From contig CANMKE010000034.1 of the NCBI GenBank assembly GCA_947498325.1, positions 1 through 53,885 of the forward strand: a DNA stretch of 53,885 nucleotides. Reading direction: 5' to 3'. The notes under the pieces are model-generated. The model saw only the letters and a list, made by a program, of their open reading frames with translations, was not told the DNA's origin and ran no database searches. Shown here one piece after another: positions 44,601 to 53,885 of the stretch. The DNA comes from an uncultured Persicobacter sp. (GTDB lineage Bacteria > Bacteroidota > Bacteroidia > Cytophagales > Cyclobacteriaceae). Numbering within the stretch: the stretch's first letter is position 1; each line of letters opens with the position of its first letter. A program made the translations under genes and the position numbers.

Positions 44601-47600
44601 CTGAAAGCCAAAAATGGTATTCCAAATTACACCTATGAGTTGTATAAGGTAGGTGACTTGGAAAACCCAAAGGTGGTATCGAATAAATCAGAGGAAGTTA
44701 CCTTTGATGAACTGACAGCTGGGACCTATTATGCGGTTGCCTATGACCGTTATTATGATAAAAATGACTATTATTCAGGCTTGGATGAGGAGGACGCACC
44801 TTCTTTTGAAGATTGGAAAAAGTTGTGGGAAGATGATGAAGATACCAAAGGAGATATAGTGTTTCAACAGATCACTTTATTAGAACCTGAAGAATTTAAG
44901 ATTGAATCATTTTCAGTGCATAACTATGGTGCACACCTTGGGGAGCATTATCATGTACAAGCAGCTGCAGGTAAATTAGCTCATAAAGGAAAAATCAATT
45001 TCACCATTGTTGGAGGTATTCCCAAAGTTGATGGCGGTGGAAAGTTATACTATGATATTACCGCAACGGATGGCGAAGGAAGTTCTACTTCAATGGAGTT
45101 GAAGGTTGAAGATAAAGGAATAGGGAACAGTCCACGCTTTCAGGTCGCCTCCATGATGGAAGATTTTTCCAAAGGTGATTTAACATTCATGGTTTCAGAA
45201 GAAATTTACGATCAAGATACCACCTTTAACTTATTAGCGCCAGCCGCCATACAGATCAGCTTTTTGGTACCCCAAAAACCAAGCTGTTTAGGCGAAAAAG
45301 ACGGCCAACTTTTCTTTGATATCGAAGGAGGTATTCCGAAAGTGGATGCCGATGGAAGATATTATGAGGTGGCTGTTGGCGGAGGCGCTGTAAATGCCAA
45401 GATTTATCAGGGAAAAGGACAAGTGCTGAAGAAAACTTCGGGTGTTGTCTACCTGCTGGGGCAAAATCAAAGTAGCCTTGTTTTCATGGATTCGGTATCT
45501 GCACCCTACGGGTCGGTAGATTATACCTCTTATGAAAAAGCTTGGTTGAATTTGGCAGGTCATCAGCCATGGCCATCGTGGGCAGCCAATGATGGCCCTT
45601 ATGTAGCCTTACAAAAGGCTTGGGACGATCAAGATAAAAAATGGAATGAACATTCTGCCTCATTACTTCCCTACATCATGCCCAACCACCCACCGGTGCA
45701 GTTGTTGGCGCATACGTACTCAACGATCTGCGATGACAGTAAAGATGGGGAAATTCGTGTGGCGGCTATTTATGGCGGAAAGTCTGGAGACTATACCCTT
45801 TATTTTAATGGCAATGCAGAGGGCGATGCGTTTGAAGATACCTTGACGTATGCCCAAAATAAAGCGGATGATTACACTTTTGCGGTGAATTATGAAGGCT
45901 GTGGTTCAAAAGAAGAGGTGAATTATACGGTGTCAAAAGTGTTTGATGGCCTGACGAAGGAAGTATTGGGAGATACAATTAAAACGGCCTCGAATGCCAT
46001 CAATATTCCTGCTACGGCGCCAATTATCACGGACGTTATCGTGAAGGATTTCAGTTGTTTTTCTGAGGCTTCCGGCCAGCTTTCTTTGAACAAGGTTCAG
46101 GGAGGTCACGCCCCGTATTTATTGACGATTGACCGTCAGAACAATACCGATAAGTCACAATGGGATCATGTGGAAAGTCCACAGTTCTCTGTGAGCCAAT
46201 GGCAAAGCACCGCGGATTTGGATTCGGGAACTTACGCCTTGACCTTGGTCGATAAGCAGGGCTGTTATTTGAAAAAGGCTGATGGTACTCCTGTTGCAGA
46301 TGCCCGTATCGAACGGTTGATCAACAATGCGCCAACCGCTCATTTTGCTCAGGCAATAGGTTATGATGCCTCTTGTGCTGAAAATGATGATGGCCGCATT
46401 GTTTTGAATAATTTTAACCTGGTCAAACCAACCACTTTAATTTGGAAAGATATCCATGGTGCAGAGGTGACTTCTTCATCCCTTGTTGTTGGAGACAAGC
46501 ACTATGAAGCAGCCCATTTTCCTGCAGGTACTTATCAACTGTGGATACAGGAAGAAAACTGTTCGGAGCGCCGAGTGGCTATAAACCCTGTAACGATTGG
46601 TACAGCACCCGCTGTGGCTTGGGTAGATACTTTATCGGTTCATGGCAATATCTGTGAAGGGTTTTCCGTGATCGGGGAGGTGAATGTAACAGGTGGAAAT
46701 ATATGGTTGGGCAGCTTGAGTTCCACCAATGATACCACCTGGGCGGACTTAGGCAAATGGGGAACAGAAAACAGTCGAGTGATTGATACGGGGCTTTCAC
46801 CCGCTCGCTATATTTTCAAATATGTACAAACTGCCGGTTGTAATGAGGTGCTTTCTGAAGAGGTGAACCTGACGGATCCACAATACAGTTTTGCATTGGA
46901 GTTGAAACAGGGAAGTTTCGAGGTGGATTGTTTCGGAGCAAGTACGCCTTTGATTTTTGGTCCTATTGTCAATGACCATGCAAAGGACATCAAGGCTTAT
47001 GAGTTGTACGATAACTCGAATCAGTTCATTAACAGTTCCACCGATGGGCAGTTTGATTTGCCGGTGGGAAGCTATGTTCTACGGGCTTATTTCGAACCGA
47101 AAACAGCCTGCCCGGTGTATAGTGAGGATTATACTTTTGAAGTGACCGCTCCAGCACCTTTGGTGTTGTCTGATCTGACCACCAATGAGGTAGCAGCATG
47201 TGCCGCCGATGCTAAAGGGATCATCAGTGGGCGAATAGCGGGTGGTACTGCACCTTATGTATTGCATTATAAGATAGGGGTGACGGATCAGCAACAAAAG
47301 ATCGAACAAGCAGGAGATTTCAAAGTGGAAAACCTACCCGTGGGGCAGGCTTACCAATTGCAGCTCAAAGATGCCAATGGTTGTGCGACGGCCCTGAGCG
47401 CTGTGATCAACCTGCCTTTCAAAGCGACAGAAGCCAGTTTGACCGCCACAGCCGAAGATTATTGTAATACAAAAAGTGGAGCGGCCCTTTTGGAAATCAC
47501 TGAAGGCACAGGACCATTTTATCTATATTTGGATGGAAAAGAGGTGACACGTTTCTCTGAGAAAACATTGGATTTAACCGAATTGACTGCGGGCGAATAT

Positions 47601-50600
47601 ACCTATGAATTGATGGATGTAGGCGCAGGAGAATGTCGCCTGCCCCTGCCATTGACCATTGCGGCCGCACCCAAAAGCTTTATGGCTGAGGTGGTCTTGA
47701 CCAATGCTCCTGCCTGCGGTGGGGAAGATGGAGCGATTCAAATCGAGCTAAAAAATACGGCGGATCAACCATTGGATTGGTCGGATTTTAACCTATTAAA
47801 TGCCCCTGCTGGTTTTGATGCAGCAACGGGTCAAATTAAAGACCTGCCTGCGGGTAATTATCATTTTGAAATTCAGGAAAAAGCATCGGAAGGTTGTTCG
47901 GTTACCTTAGATTATGCCCTGGTGGCACAGGGAACGCCTTCTGTGACCTTGGCTGAAGTGGTGGATTTACCTTTCTGCGATCAGCCGAATGGGGTGGTGA
48001 GAATGACTGTCAGCGGAGGCACTGGTGCATATGAATGGAAAGCTATCGATGGGCTGACGCTGATTTCATCCACAGCCGATGAATTTATCATCGGTGGATT
48101 GAAGGCCCACCAAAACTATGGTTTACAATTCCGTGACCAGACCGGGGAATGTTATGGACAGGCGAGTGTGCTGATTCAGCAACAACAGCAAGGACATATT
48201 TTCGGGGAGCTTTCAAGCCAGATTAGTCCGTCCTCTTGCGGACAGGCGATCGGCAGCATCGAATTGCCTGATCTGGACGAAGGGATCTACTCCGCAACCT
48301 GGCTGAGGGATCAGTCAACAGGCAATACCTTATCTCATTTGGCAAAGGGAAGCTACGGAGTACAGTTGCTTCATCTATCTACGGGCTGTGACACCACCTA
48401 CTGGTTTGAGGTAGGGGAGCGGGAGGCCGTTCAGATCAGTCTGTTGGATCAACAACCTTCGGATTGTGGCAAAGCAACGGGTAGTATCTCCGTATCGGCT
48501 ACCGGCGGTGGGGATGATTTTACCTATGCTTGGTACAAGGATAATTTCTTGATGAATGAAACTTCAGCCACACTATCAGGCATTTTTGCAGGCGACTATC
48601 AAGTCGCGGCAGTGGATCAATACGGCTGTGAAAGTGGACGTCTGAATGTTCAGATTAATGATCGTGCAGCCTTGGAAGTGGTGTTGGATGTACAAGCTTT
48701 GCCTTCCTGCGCAGCGATTGCCGACGGTCGGGCACGGGCTTTGGTGCAGGGTGGATTGCCGCCTTATCAGTATGAATGGAATGATGTTACAGGCGTCACC
48801 ACCACGGATCAACTCACTGTGGGCATGAATACTTTGATCGTTACCGATGCCGCCGGTTGTCAGCAGGTGGCCAATGAGCAGGTGAATCCTGTAACGGCTA
48901 TGCGTTTTGATTTGAATCAGGGGGATCCAAGCTGTGAAACGGCTGCGGATGGATCAGCTGCTGTGGTATTGTTGAACCGTAATTGGACCGATATTCAGTC
49001 GGTAGTGTGGAAAAATGCAGCAGGGGAAATTGTTGCCTCAGGCGAAAGCTTTGATGGCTTTGCATATGGCAACTATGTGGTGGAAATTACCGAAGAAAGC
49101 GGCTGTGTAGCAAGCAGTGAATTTGGGCTGAACTTCCCCGCAGCACTGCAGATCACCGGGATAGAAAGCACCGCACCTTCATGTCCTGAAGCGACAGATG
49201 GAGAGGCTTTTGTGCATGTGATCGGGGGCAGCGGTCAATATAATTTTGAATGGTATGATGAATTGAATGCGCTGGTAGGCACAAATTTCTTTTTGGAAAA
49301 TGTCCCTTCGGGTGAATATAAAGTAAAGGTGATGGATCAAAAATCAGCCGCCTGTTTTGAGGAGCAAATCTTCGAAATTGATGCGCCTGCACCATTAACC
49401 ATTACCCAAATCGAAAAAATTGCTCCTTCTTGTTTTGGAGTGAAGGACGGGCGTATCAGCCTCACGATAAGTGGTGGGCAATCCCCCTATTTGGTGCAGT
49501 GGCCAACGATCAATCAAAGTGGATGGACAGCTACAGGATTAGGCATTGGCACTTATGAAGTGGTGATCGAAGATCAAAAGGGTTGTCAATTGAAACAGCC
49601 AATCATCTTTGATCAGCAGCCGAGCCCATTGACCGTCGCGATTGCATCGGTCAAAGATGCCAGTTGTCGATATAGTCTCGATGGAGCGGTAGAGCTGGAG
49701 GTTTCAGGCGGAAGTCCAGGCTATCGTGTGAGTTGGTCCAATAATCAAAGAGGGATCTATCTCGATGGTGTGGGGCAGGGCAACTATATGGCAACGGTTC
49801 GGGACGAAAATCAGTGTCAAGCAACCCTTCCAGTAGCAGTGGGAGCACCCGCCTTATTGATCAGTGAAATTTTGGAAACAACCGATCCTTCCTGTCCAGG
49901 CGTAGCGGACGGAACAATGTTGGTGAAAGTAGCAGGAGGTACCGCACCTTTCGAATTAACCAATTTGCCTGCCGACGCCATTGCAGTTTGGAATGATGCC
50001 AATGGTTATTTTGAAGTGAGTGGATTGGCTGCAGGTCAGTATCAGTGGCGTGCCAAAGATGCCAATGGGTGCGTGGCAACCACAGGCTTTGAGCGCTTGA
50101 CGGATCCAGCACCATTAAGCATTCAGTCGGTACAATACACGATGCCAAACTGTTATGAAGGACAAGACGGGGCGATTGCGGTGGAAATGACAGGCGGAAG
50201 CGGTCAGTACCAGTTCAGCTGGGACAATGGTCAGACGAGCCCACAAGCCATCGACTTGGCGGCAGGATCACACGCTTTCACGGTTACAGATGCCTTGAAG
50301 GGCTGTGAAATGTCAGCGGAATTGACCCTGGAACAACCGACCCCATTGACGGTGCATCTGAGCGGTCAGGACCCGCTTTGTCATCAGGATGAAAATGGAA
50401 AATTAGTGGCCATAGCACAGGGCGGTACTGCCGGCTATTACTTCCAATGGGAAGGGCAGCCTGCAGGTGCGCAGGTGGAAAACCTGGCAGCTGGAACGTA
50501 TGCCATCACCGTAACCGATGCTCATGGGTGTCAGGTTTCGGACAGCTATACATTACAAGATCCTGCAGCAGTTAATTTTGAGATAGAAGGTTTGACCGAC

Positions 50601-51368
50601 CCGATGGAAATTTGTGATGGAACAACATTGCAACTCGACGCTGGGGCACAATGGAAAACGGTGCAATGGGTTTCAGAAGACCGGGGCTTGTCCTTTGACA
50701 GCCGTCAGGTGAGTTTGACGTCTTCGGGCTATTATGAGGTGCATGTGACCGATCAACGGGATTGCCCCGCCAGCTTGGGGTTCCAGTTGAACTTGGTGGA
50801 TGATTTATTAGCCGCAGAATTCCTGGTGGAGTCTGCTCCGCAGGAAGCCTTTCAGACTTATGTGTTGGTGGATATTACCCATCCGGAGCCTACCTCGATC
50901 AGCTGGAATATTCAGCCCGAAGTGGAAGTGATCAGCGAAGCGGATCATCAGCAGGAAATCCGATTCAAGGAAAGCGGTGAGCATGTGATTACCCTGACTT
51001 CCCGTCAGGAAAATTGTGTGGCCACCAGTGTCAAAGTGGTGGAAGTGGTGCAGCTGACCAACGGACGTCTTGCCGTCGATACTGGCGAGGGTTTCCCTGC
51101 CAATGAGGTGGTTGATGGTGAACATTTTACCGTAACGCCCAACCCCAATGACGGTCATTTTGATATCTCGATTCAACTATCGCAAATAGAAGATATTTAC
51201 CTGAGCCTGCAGCAGGTGGGTGAAGGCAAGATCCTGTGGTCAAAAGCTTTAAAAAATAAAGCCTATTACCACCATTCGGTCGCCATGCCTGATTTGGGCA
51301 CGGGAGTGTATGTGTTGCATCTGATGGCACCCTCAGGAAATCAATCTTTGAAATTTTTAATTGAATAG
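41652..51368 (+). CDS. Giant SprB-repeat adhesin, T9SS type A sorting domain (3238 aa)
   Basis: Residues 1-19 form a signal peptide (FLICFFFFCSLFSFGQ). The first 720 residues are AT-rich in the DNA and show few recognisable domains. From about 850, GGI-type and SprB-like modules appear, and from about 1460 to 2970 they are regular: a GG-x-P/G-x-Y/F-x-x-x-W start and a VTDxxGC end (GGLPPYQYEWNDVTG, GGSGQYQFSWDNGQT, VTDALKGCE, VTDAHGCQV). SprB is the surface adhesin moved by the gliding machinery. The last 90 residues (TVTPNPNDGHFDISI, GTGVYVLHLMAPSG, KFLIE) match the T9SS type A sorting domain. It is coupled to the upstream lipoprotein gene. A shard of a related gene lies at 39539. Confidence 0.9.
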   Translation: MRYFLICFFFFCSLFSFGQTVVLTSATSCGDGNLPPFCESVQFRAPAFLNSSFLVGEFTWTLEQRLLTSTNKEDTTGIAGFEKVTNFDLGTGSTSAEIPGYLFVGKQLRVKVSRGGFESQYFQNFYIYPELISADCEGTLDTSKDNMGLTYSSGIDVCRGAYIDVIFGDKSYFIGDRNFNLVSYQKRGEGWYTIEPGGIGVNANGELIVGYNGILQIKGGLTDYCQVIDDTLRIYGSNTAGNLYWKGAEANKMYIQIFPQGRDKEIYNIEANRCSNPVLRTFPSSDTTTFSIAVEGESGGNIIKEASYHGEKFTFDVTLSGGGFSGGSGTLAYSFETSASDSIIITPKSEGHYEVEIQSPLGYADNVCSQETIERTLSFKSCASGNKKLGDVTFKISSPPCPGFSTEVKPISSGQAFGEITPSFSNLPNGVSPNIEVSTYPTECDELTQENGVFSNLVPGFYKLNGQVVGNENKVLYSISEQTIDIDSVENSAIQLSSMPESYYGSGDGTLKITGHEENYNHRLEYTEGGEKQFTKPNMNGVFSWPLASHDATNFTVLEYAGYCEENNRFTRYKSFNNIPYSSLSPMQFGGISTNDVTVYDSADFHYQKKITGNISGGSGAYYITAFYKDEDNSTNWQLLPKEQSILSSSGAFEFSNGLPVSTSLFVVALDLGGVTKWATGDKDNFTVNLTNSEIDDFYSNPNAQEGYVKILTEGGVTQDFNFQNPAPYQIDPDKIAIKVGEDDRQGKPAHVICKGGSIDLSFSELTSDRDYASTEYGWFALQTGEDFPTDENPYIHTINKVNEANTINLVAGKYPAGKYFIYLSEDTDSWPDYKGYQLAIADIERDTVIITEPKDPISIISHSYSVYNSQENATDVYKISRFEGKDNVEFNITGGISPYTSVQFKNSIEAQYSDDVWKANGFLADDSPYYLSLIDNNGCSTTVGDTTFTFNQPAELILSLDSSHYGLGYHISKSGGNDGSITLKAKNGIPNYTYELYKVGDLENPKVVSNKSEEVTFDELTAGTYYAVAYDRYYDKNDYYSGLDEEDAPSFEDWKKLWEDDEDTKGDIVFQQITLLEPEEFKIESFSVHNYGAHLGEHYHVQAAAGKLAHKGKINFTIVGGIPKVDGGGKLYYDITATDGEGSSTSMELKVEDKGIGNSPRFQVASMMEDFSKGDLTFMVSEEIYDQDTTFNLLAPAAIQISFLVPQKPSCLGEKDGQLFFDIEGGIPKVDADGRYYEVAVGGGAVNAKIYQGKGQVLKKTSGVVYLLGQNQSSLVFMDSVSAPYGSVDYTSYEKAWLNLAGHQPWPSWAANDGPYVALQKAWDDQDKKWNEHSASLLPYIMPNHPPVQLLAHTYSTICDDSKDGEIRVAAIYGGKSGDYTLYFNGNAEGDAFEDTLTYAQNKADDYTFAVNYEGCGSKEEVNYTVSKVFDGLTKEVLGDTIKTASNAINIPATAPIITDVIVKDFSCFSEASGQLSLNKVQGGHAPYLLTIDRQNNTDKSQWDHVESPQFSVSQWQSTADLDSGTYALTLVDKQGCYLKKADGTPVADARIERLINNAPTAHFAQAIGYDASCAENDDGRIVLNNFNLVKPTTLIWKDIHGAEVTSSSLVVGDKHYEAAHFPAGTYQLWIQEENCSERRVAINPVTIGTAPAVAWVDTLSVHGNICEGFSVIGEVNVTGGNIWLGSLSSTNDTTWADLGKWGTENSRVIDTGLSPARYIFKYVQTAGCNEVLSEEVNLTDPQYSFALELKQGSFEVDCFGASTPLIFGPIVNDHAKDIKAYELYDNSNQFINSSTDGQFDLPVGSYVLRAYFEPKTACPVYSEDYTFEVTAPAPLVLSDLTTNEVAACAADAKGIISGRIAGGTAPYVLHYKIGVTDQQQKIEQAGDFKVENLPVGQAYQLQLKDANGCATALSAVINLPFKATEASLTATAEDYCNTKSGAALLEITEGTGPFYLYLDGKEVTRFSEKTLDLTELTAGEYTYELMDVGAGECRLPLPLTIAAAPKSFMAEVVLTNAPACGGEDGAIQIELKNTADQPLDWSDFNLLNAPAGFDAATGQIKDLPAGNYHFEIQEKASEGCSVTLDYALVAQGTPSVTLAEVVDLPFCDQPNGVVRMTVSGGTGAYEWKAIDGLTLISSTADEFIIGGLKAHQNYGLQFRDQTGECYGQASVLIQQQQQGHIFGELSSQISPSSCGQAIGSIELPDLDEGIYSATWLRDQSTGNTLSHLAKGSYGVQLLHLSTGCDTTYWFEVGEREAVQISLLDQQPSDCGKATGSISVSATGGGDDFTYAWYKDNFLMNETSATLSGIFAGDYQVAAVDQYGCESGRLNVQINDRAALEVVLDVQALPSCAAIADGRARALVQGGLPPYQYEWNDVTGVTTTDQLTVGMNTLIVTDAAGCQQVANEQVNPVTAMRFDLNQGDPSCETAADGSAAVVLLNRNWTDIQSVVWKNAAGEIVASGESFDGFAYGNYVVEITEESGCVASSEFGLNFPAALQITGIESTAPSCPEATDGEAFVHVIGGSGQYNFEWYDELNALVGTNFFLENVPSGEYKVKVMDQKSAACFEEQIFEIDAPAPLTITQIEKIAPSCFGVKDGRISLTISGGQSPYLVQWPTINQSGWTATGLGIGTYEVVIEDQKGCQLKQPIIFDQQPSPLTVAIASVKDASCRYSLDGAVELEVSGGSPGYRVSWSNNQRGIYLDGVGQGNYMATVRDENQCQATLPVAVGAPALLISEILETTDPSCPGVADGTMLVKVAGGTAPFELTNLPADAIAVWNDANGYFEVSGLAAGQYQWRAKDANGCVATTGFERLTDPAPLSIQSVQYTMPNCYEGQDGAIAVEMTGGSGQYQFSWDNGQTSPQAIDLAAGSHAFTVTDALKGCEMSAELTLEQPTPLTVHLSGQDPLCHQDENGKLVAIAQGGTAGYYFQWEGQPAGAQVENLAAGTYAITVTDAHGCQVSDSYTLQDPAAVNFEIEGLTDPMEICDGTTLQLDAGAQWKTVQWVSEDRGLSFDSRQVSLTSSGYYEVHVTDQRDCPASLGFQLNLVDDLLAAEFLVESAPQEAFQTYVLVDITHPEPTSISWNIQPEVEVISEADHQQEIRFKESGEHVITLTSRQENCVATSVKVVEVVQLTNGRLAVDTGEGFPANEVVDGEHFTVTPNPNDGHFDISIQLSQIEDIYLSLQQVGEGKILWSKALKNKAYYHHSVAMPDLGTGVYVLHLMAPSGNQSLKFLIE

Positions 51369-51546
51369 ACAATATGATCGTAATTACCCCACAGCTAAAG
51401 CAATGGGCTACCAGAGTTAAACCAATTAAAATGGGTTGGCCATTCCTTTCAATTCAAACACGGGATTTGATCAATTGAACGAATCCCGTTAGGCCCAGGG
51501 CGGTAGGGACGTTGCATGCAACGTCCCTACATCCAAATAAAAAACA
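51369..51546. repeat. Intergenic region with a perfect 28-bp palindrome
   Basis: GTAGGGACGTTGCA and its complement form a perfect palindrome with no loop at 51503-51530, 16 bp before the toxin start. A copy with one mismatch lies at 14762-14789. The toxin copy at 6944 has a different palindrome (6889) in this place, so the two toxin genes have different leaders. No gene is supported. Confidence 0.65.
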
Positions 51547-53885
51547 ATGAAAACATCAACCTTACACCTTCTATTTTTTCTGCTCCTGCTACCCTTGGGG
51601 CTGCAGGCACAAAACTACCCCGTGCAGGCGACCTTCAACCTGACGCCCCCCTACGGCATCAGGCTGTCGGACTATTCCTCCCCAGCCAATCAGAGCCTGC
51701 GGGCGAATGTATGGCTGAAGGATTTGAACCAGCCCGAGTTGGCGGTGCGCTTCAAAGTCAAGATAGAAGAGCTGTCAGGTAAAATTTCGCTGCAAAGCAA
51801 GCCCAATTACCTGCCCGAACCGATGTACATCATGGGTGGGCAGCCCGAGATGCTCGATGCCAGTCAGCTCGGGCACTACTACGATTTGGCCAATTTACAG
51901 GTGATCCGTGGGAGCTTGAACAGCATCACCACCAATGGGGGGAAACTGCCCGATGGTGCGTATCGATTTTCATTGCAGGTGTTGGAATACTACACGGGAC
52001 GACTGATTTCCAACACCCCCATGCAGCAGGTCTTTTTGACCCAGAGCGATCCGCCGCAACTGCTTTTACCGCAGGACAATCAGCGTATTCAGGTGCAAGA
52101 ACCCCAATACATTGCCTTCAGCTGGAGCCCTCGACACCTTGGCTCACCCAACCGTCCGCAGAACGTTACCTACCGTTTTCAGGTAGTGGAATTGTTGCGT
52201 GACAACCAAACCGCAGGGGACGCTTTTGCGACCACCATGCCGATTGTCGATGAGACCAACATCATGGCATCGGCTTACCAAATGGGGCCAGCCGACAGCC
52301 CATTGATTCCCGGTCAATGGTACGCCTGGCGGGTGCAGGCATACGATGAAGACGAGATGGGACTGCTCAAAAACAACGGATGGAGCGAGATGCGCCGTTT
52401 TCAGTACGGGGTTGCCTGTACCGAATGCGGGGATTTGTTGGTGGAAACCGTTACGCCTTCACGTGTAGAATTGTCATGGACAGGCGAGCAATTTCACCAG
52501 GGCTGGGAAGTGCGTTACCGTCCCGTAGCCGCCAAAGGTGAAAGCCCACAGGAATGGCGCAGTGAGGAATTTTTGATGGAAAGGGCGAATGTTCGCCGCT
52601 TGTCTCCCTCGGTTGAGTATGAGTTTCAGGTGCGTGGCAAATGCGGCACGAGCCAGAGCGAATGGACGCAGACCGTCACCGCCACCACAGGCGAAAGAGA
52701 GGAGAAGCCTTACCTATGCGAAGGGGGAGAACTCATCATTCAGTGGGACAATAACGAACCGCTGACTACTGCTTTGAAAGTAGGGGATACCTTTTTTGCC
52801 GCCGATTTTGAGGTAACCGTTACCAGTGCATCCCTCAATGGCAGCACCCATTCGGGCGAAGGAATGATCCAGATCAAGAGCATGAACAATGTCTTTTTTG
52901 GGGTGACTTTTGACCAAATTGAACTCAATACCGACTACAAACTTATCAAGGGAAATGTTGAGGTCACGGGTGCGGACAGTAACTTGATTGATCCCGAATT
53001 GGCGGACGCCATCATGAAAGGGGTGGATGCTTTGGATGACTTGTTGAAAGAAGCCGAGGCCATTGCCAAGATTGTCGAAACGATCAAGAAAGAGGATGAG
53101 GAAACGGCAACAAAAGATCAAGCGCTACAAGACGCCAAAAAGGAAAAAGACGCTGCGAAAGAAGCGTTGAAAACCGCTGAGGATGAACTCAAAGAAGCCA
53201 AAAAAAGTGGCGATGAGAAAGCCATAGCGGCAGCCGAAGAAAAAAAGGAAGCCGCTAAAGATCGTTTTGAAGGTGCCAAAGATGCCCAAAAGCAGGCGCA
53301 GGGCAATGTGATCAAAGCCATCACCGAATATTTTGGCAAAGGAAGCAAGGAATTACTTGCTTTCGTCTCGGGGGTGAACCGCTGTATTCAGGCTGAAAAA
53401 GGCATGGTGCGTCAGCAGGAAGCCGAAGCGACGGTCGAAAAAGGAAAAGCCGTACTCGCCTTCTTGACCAAAATGGATGGACAGACCGAACCTGACATCA
53501 ATCTGCGGGATTATGCAGGCTTGTCTGAGGAAGAAGCCTTGACCAAATGTTCTGAAATGGCGGCACAGGTAGTCAGCATGTTGGACGGACAAACAGTCAA
53601 TGAAAATACGGGCAAGACAGAGCAAGAAGCAGGGGTTTTGACGGCCATCAAGCAGGCCCGAACTGCGGTTTATTTATTCCAACAAATCTTCGGCTTGGGC
53701 TATGATATGTTGGCGGATGATGATGCGCTCCGTGAAGACTGCACCAACTGGTCAAAAACCGCCACCCTCACCTTCACCAAAAACAACGCCACCGCCTTCG
53801 ATGCCGGCGGACGAGGTTTTGACGATGCCGTTTTTGATGGCCTTGATTGCGAAGGACCGACCAAACTTTACCCTTTCATCGCCAT
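51547..53885 (+). CDS. Second TANFOR-type polymorphic toxin gene, 5' part only
   Basis: The frame starts at ATG 51547 and stays open to the window end (779 codons). It matches the toxin gene at 6944-9285 nearly base for base, with mostly synonymous changes. One codon is missing: ALREKNCDDW in the first copy reads ALREDCTNW here. It holds the signal peptide, TANFOR-like region, FN3 part and the Ala/Glu/Lys coiled coil. The zincin, Hint and toxin parts lie beyond the window. In this type of family copies share the N-terminus and differ in the C-terminal toxin, so a different toxin and immunity gene are likely downstream, but that cannot be seen. Confidence 0.9.
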   Translation, partial: MKTSTLHLLFFLLLLPLGLQAQNYPVQATFNLTPPYGIRLSDYSSPANQSLRANVWLKDLNQPELAVRFKVKIEELSGKISLQSKPNYLPEPMYIMGGQPEMLDASQLGHYYDLANLQVIRGSLNSITTNGGKLPDGAYRFSLQVLEYYTGRLISNTPMQQVFLTQSDPPQLLLPQDNQRIQVQEPQYIAFSWSPRHLGSPNRPQNVTYRFQVVELLRDNQTAGDAFATTMPIVDETNIMASAYQMGPADSPLIPGQWYAWRVQAYDEDEMGLLKNNGWSEMRRFQYGVACTECGDLLVETVTPSRVELSWTGEQFHQGWEVRYRPVAAKGESPQEWRSEEFLMERANVRRLSPSVEYEFQVRGKCGTSQSEWTQTVTATTGEREEKPYLCEGGELIIQWDNNEPLTTALKVGDTFFAADFEVTVTSASLNGSTHSGEGMIQIKSMNNVFFGVTFDQIELNTDYKLIKGNVEVTGADSNLIDPELADAIMKGVDALDDLLKEAEAIAKIVETIKKEDEETATKDQALQDAKKEKDAAKEALKTAEDELKEAKKSGDEKAIAAAEEKKEAAKDRFEGAKDAQKQAQGNVIKAITEYFGKGSKELLAFVSGVNRCIQAEKGMVRQQEAEATVEKGKAVLAFLTKMDGQTEPDINLRDYAGLSEEEALTKCSEMAAQVVSMLDGQTVNENTGKTEQEAGVLTAIKQARTAVYLFQQIFGLGYDMLADDDALREDCTNWSKTATLTFTKNNATAFDAGGRGFDDAVFDGLDCEGPTKLYPFIA

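Overview
The window looks like a plasmid or plasmid-derived replicon of a marine or gliding-type Bacteroidota (Cytophagales-like). Evidence for the phylum is type IX secretion (T9SS) biology: a CHU_C/type B sorting domain, a type A sorting domain, SprB-like repeats, PorP/SprF-family barrels, TANFOR-like N-termini, and weak or absent Shine-Dalgarno sequences. Evidence for a plasmid is an iteron origin with a Rep_3-type initiator followed by parA and parB, plus a serine resolvase.

Layout. 1-6.65 kb: the 5' remnant of a PorP/SprF gene, then a 1891-residue T9SS type B adhesin overlapping a 273-residue secreted protein. 6.9-24.4 kb: a coherent cell-surface locus on the + strand with a 1879-residue polymorphic toxin (TANFOR-like region, FN3, coiled coil, zincin-like motif, Hint domain, HNH-like C-terminus), its probable immunity gene, a PorP/SprF-OmpA fusion, a 580-residue outer-membrane barrel, a 1564-residue exported protein, a 695-residue FN3 protein and a small exported protein. 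Intergenic regions here carry palindromic REP-like elements. 24.6-29.9 kb (- strand): a tripartite hipB-hipS-hipT toxin-antitoxin module with three operator palindromes at exact 40-bp spacing, a serine resolvase and two AAA-type ATPase genes. 30-32.9 kb: a Gly/Asp-rich orphan, 1.36 kb of decayed DNA with a resolvase ghost, and a ParB-fold protein divergent from a CI/LexA-like repressor. 33.6-37.2 kb: origin with about seven 22-bp iterons, rep, parA, parB. 37.4-39.0 kb: a duplicated parB fragment running in frame into an AlbA_2/ATPase regulator with a TTQA minisatellite. 39.0-39.7 kb: an IS21 istB remnant beside a shard of an adhesin gene. 39.8-51.4 kb: an LRR lipoprotein and a 3238-residue SprB-repeat adhesin with a type A sorting domain. 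51.5 kb-end: the start of a second, nearly identical TANFOR toxin gene, cut by the window edge.

How it fits together: the replication/partition backbone and a stabilising TA module lie between two direct copies of a toxin gene 44,603 bp apart, as expected for a cointegrate or a duplicated toxin island. The cargo is dominated by surface proteins: adhesins likely exported by the host T9SS and a toxin/immunity locus with its own outer-membrane components. The best candidate for an undescribed system is this TANFOR-zincin-Hint toxin locus with its dedicated PorP/SprF-OmpA and barrel proteins. All assignments come from reading the sequence and from family knowledge; no database search was run.
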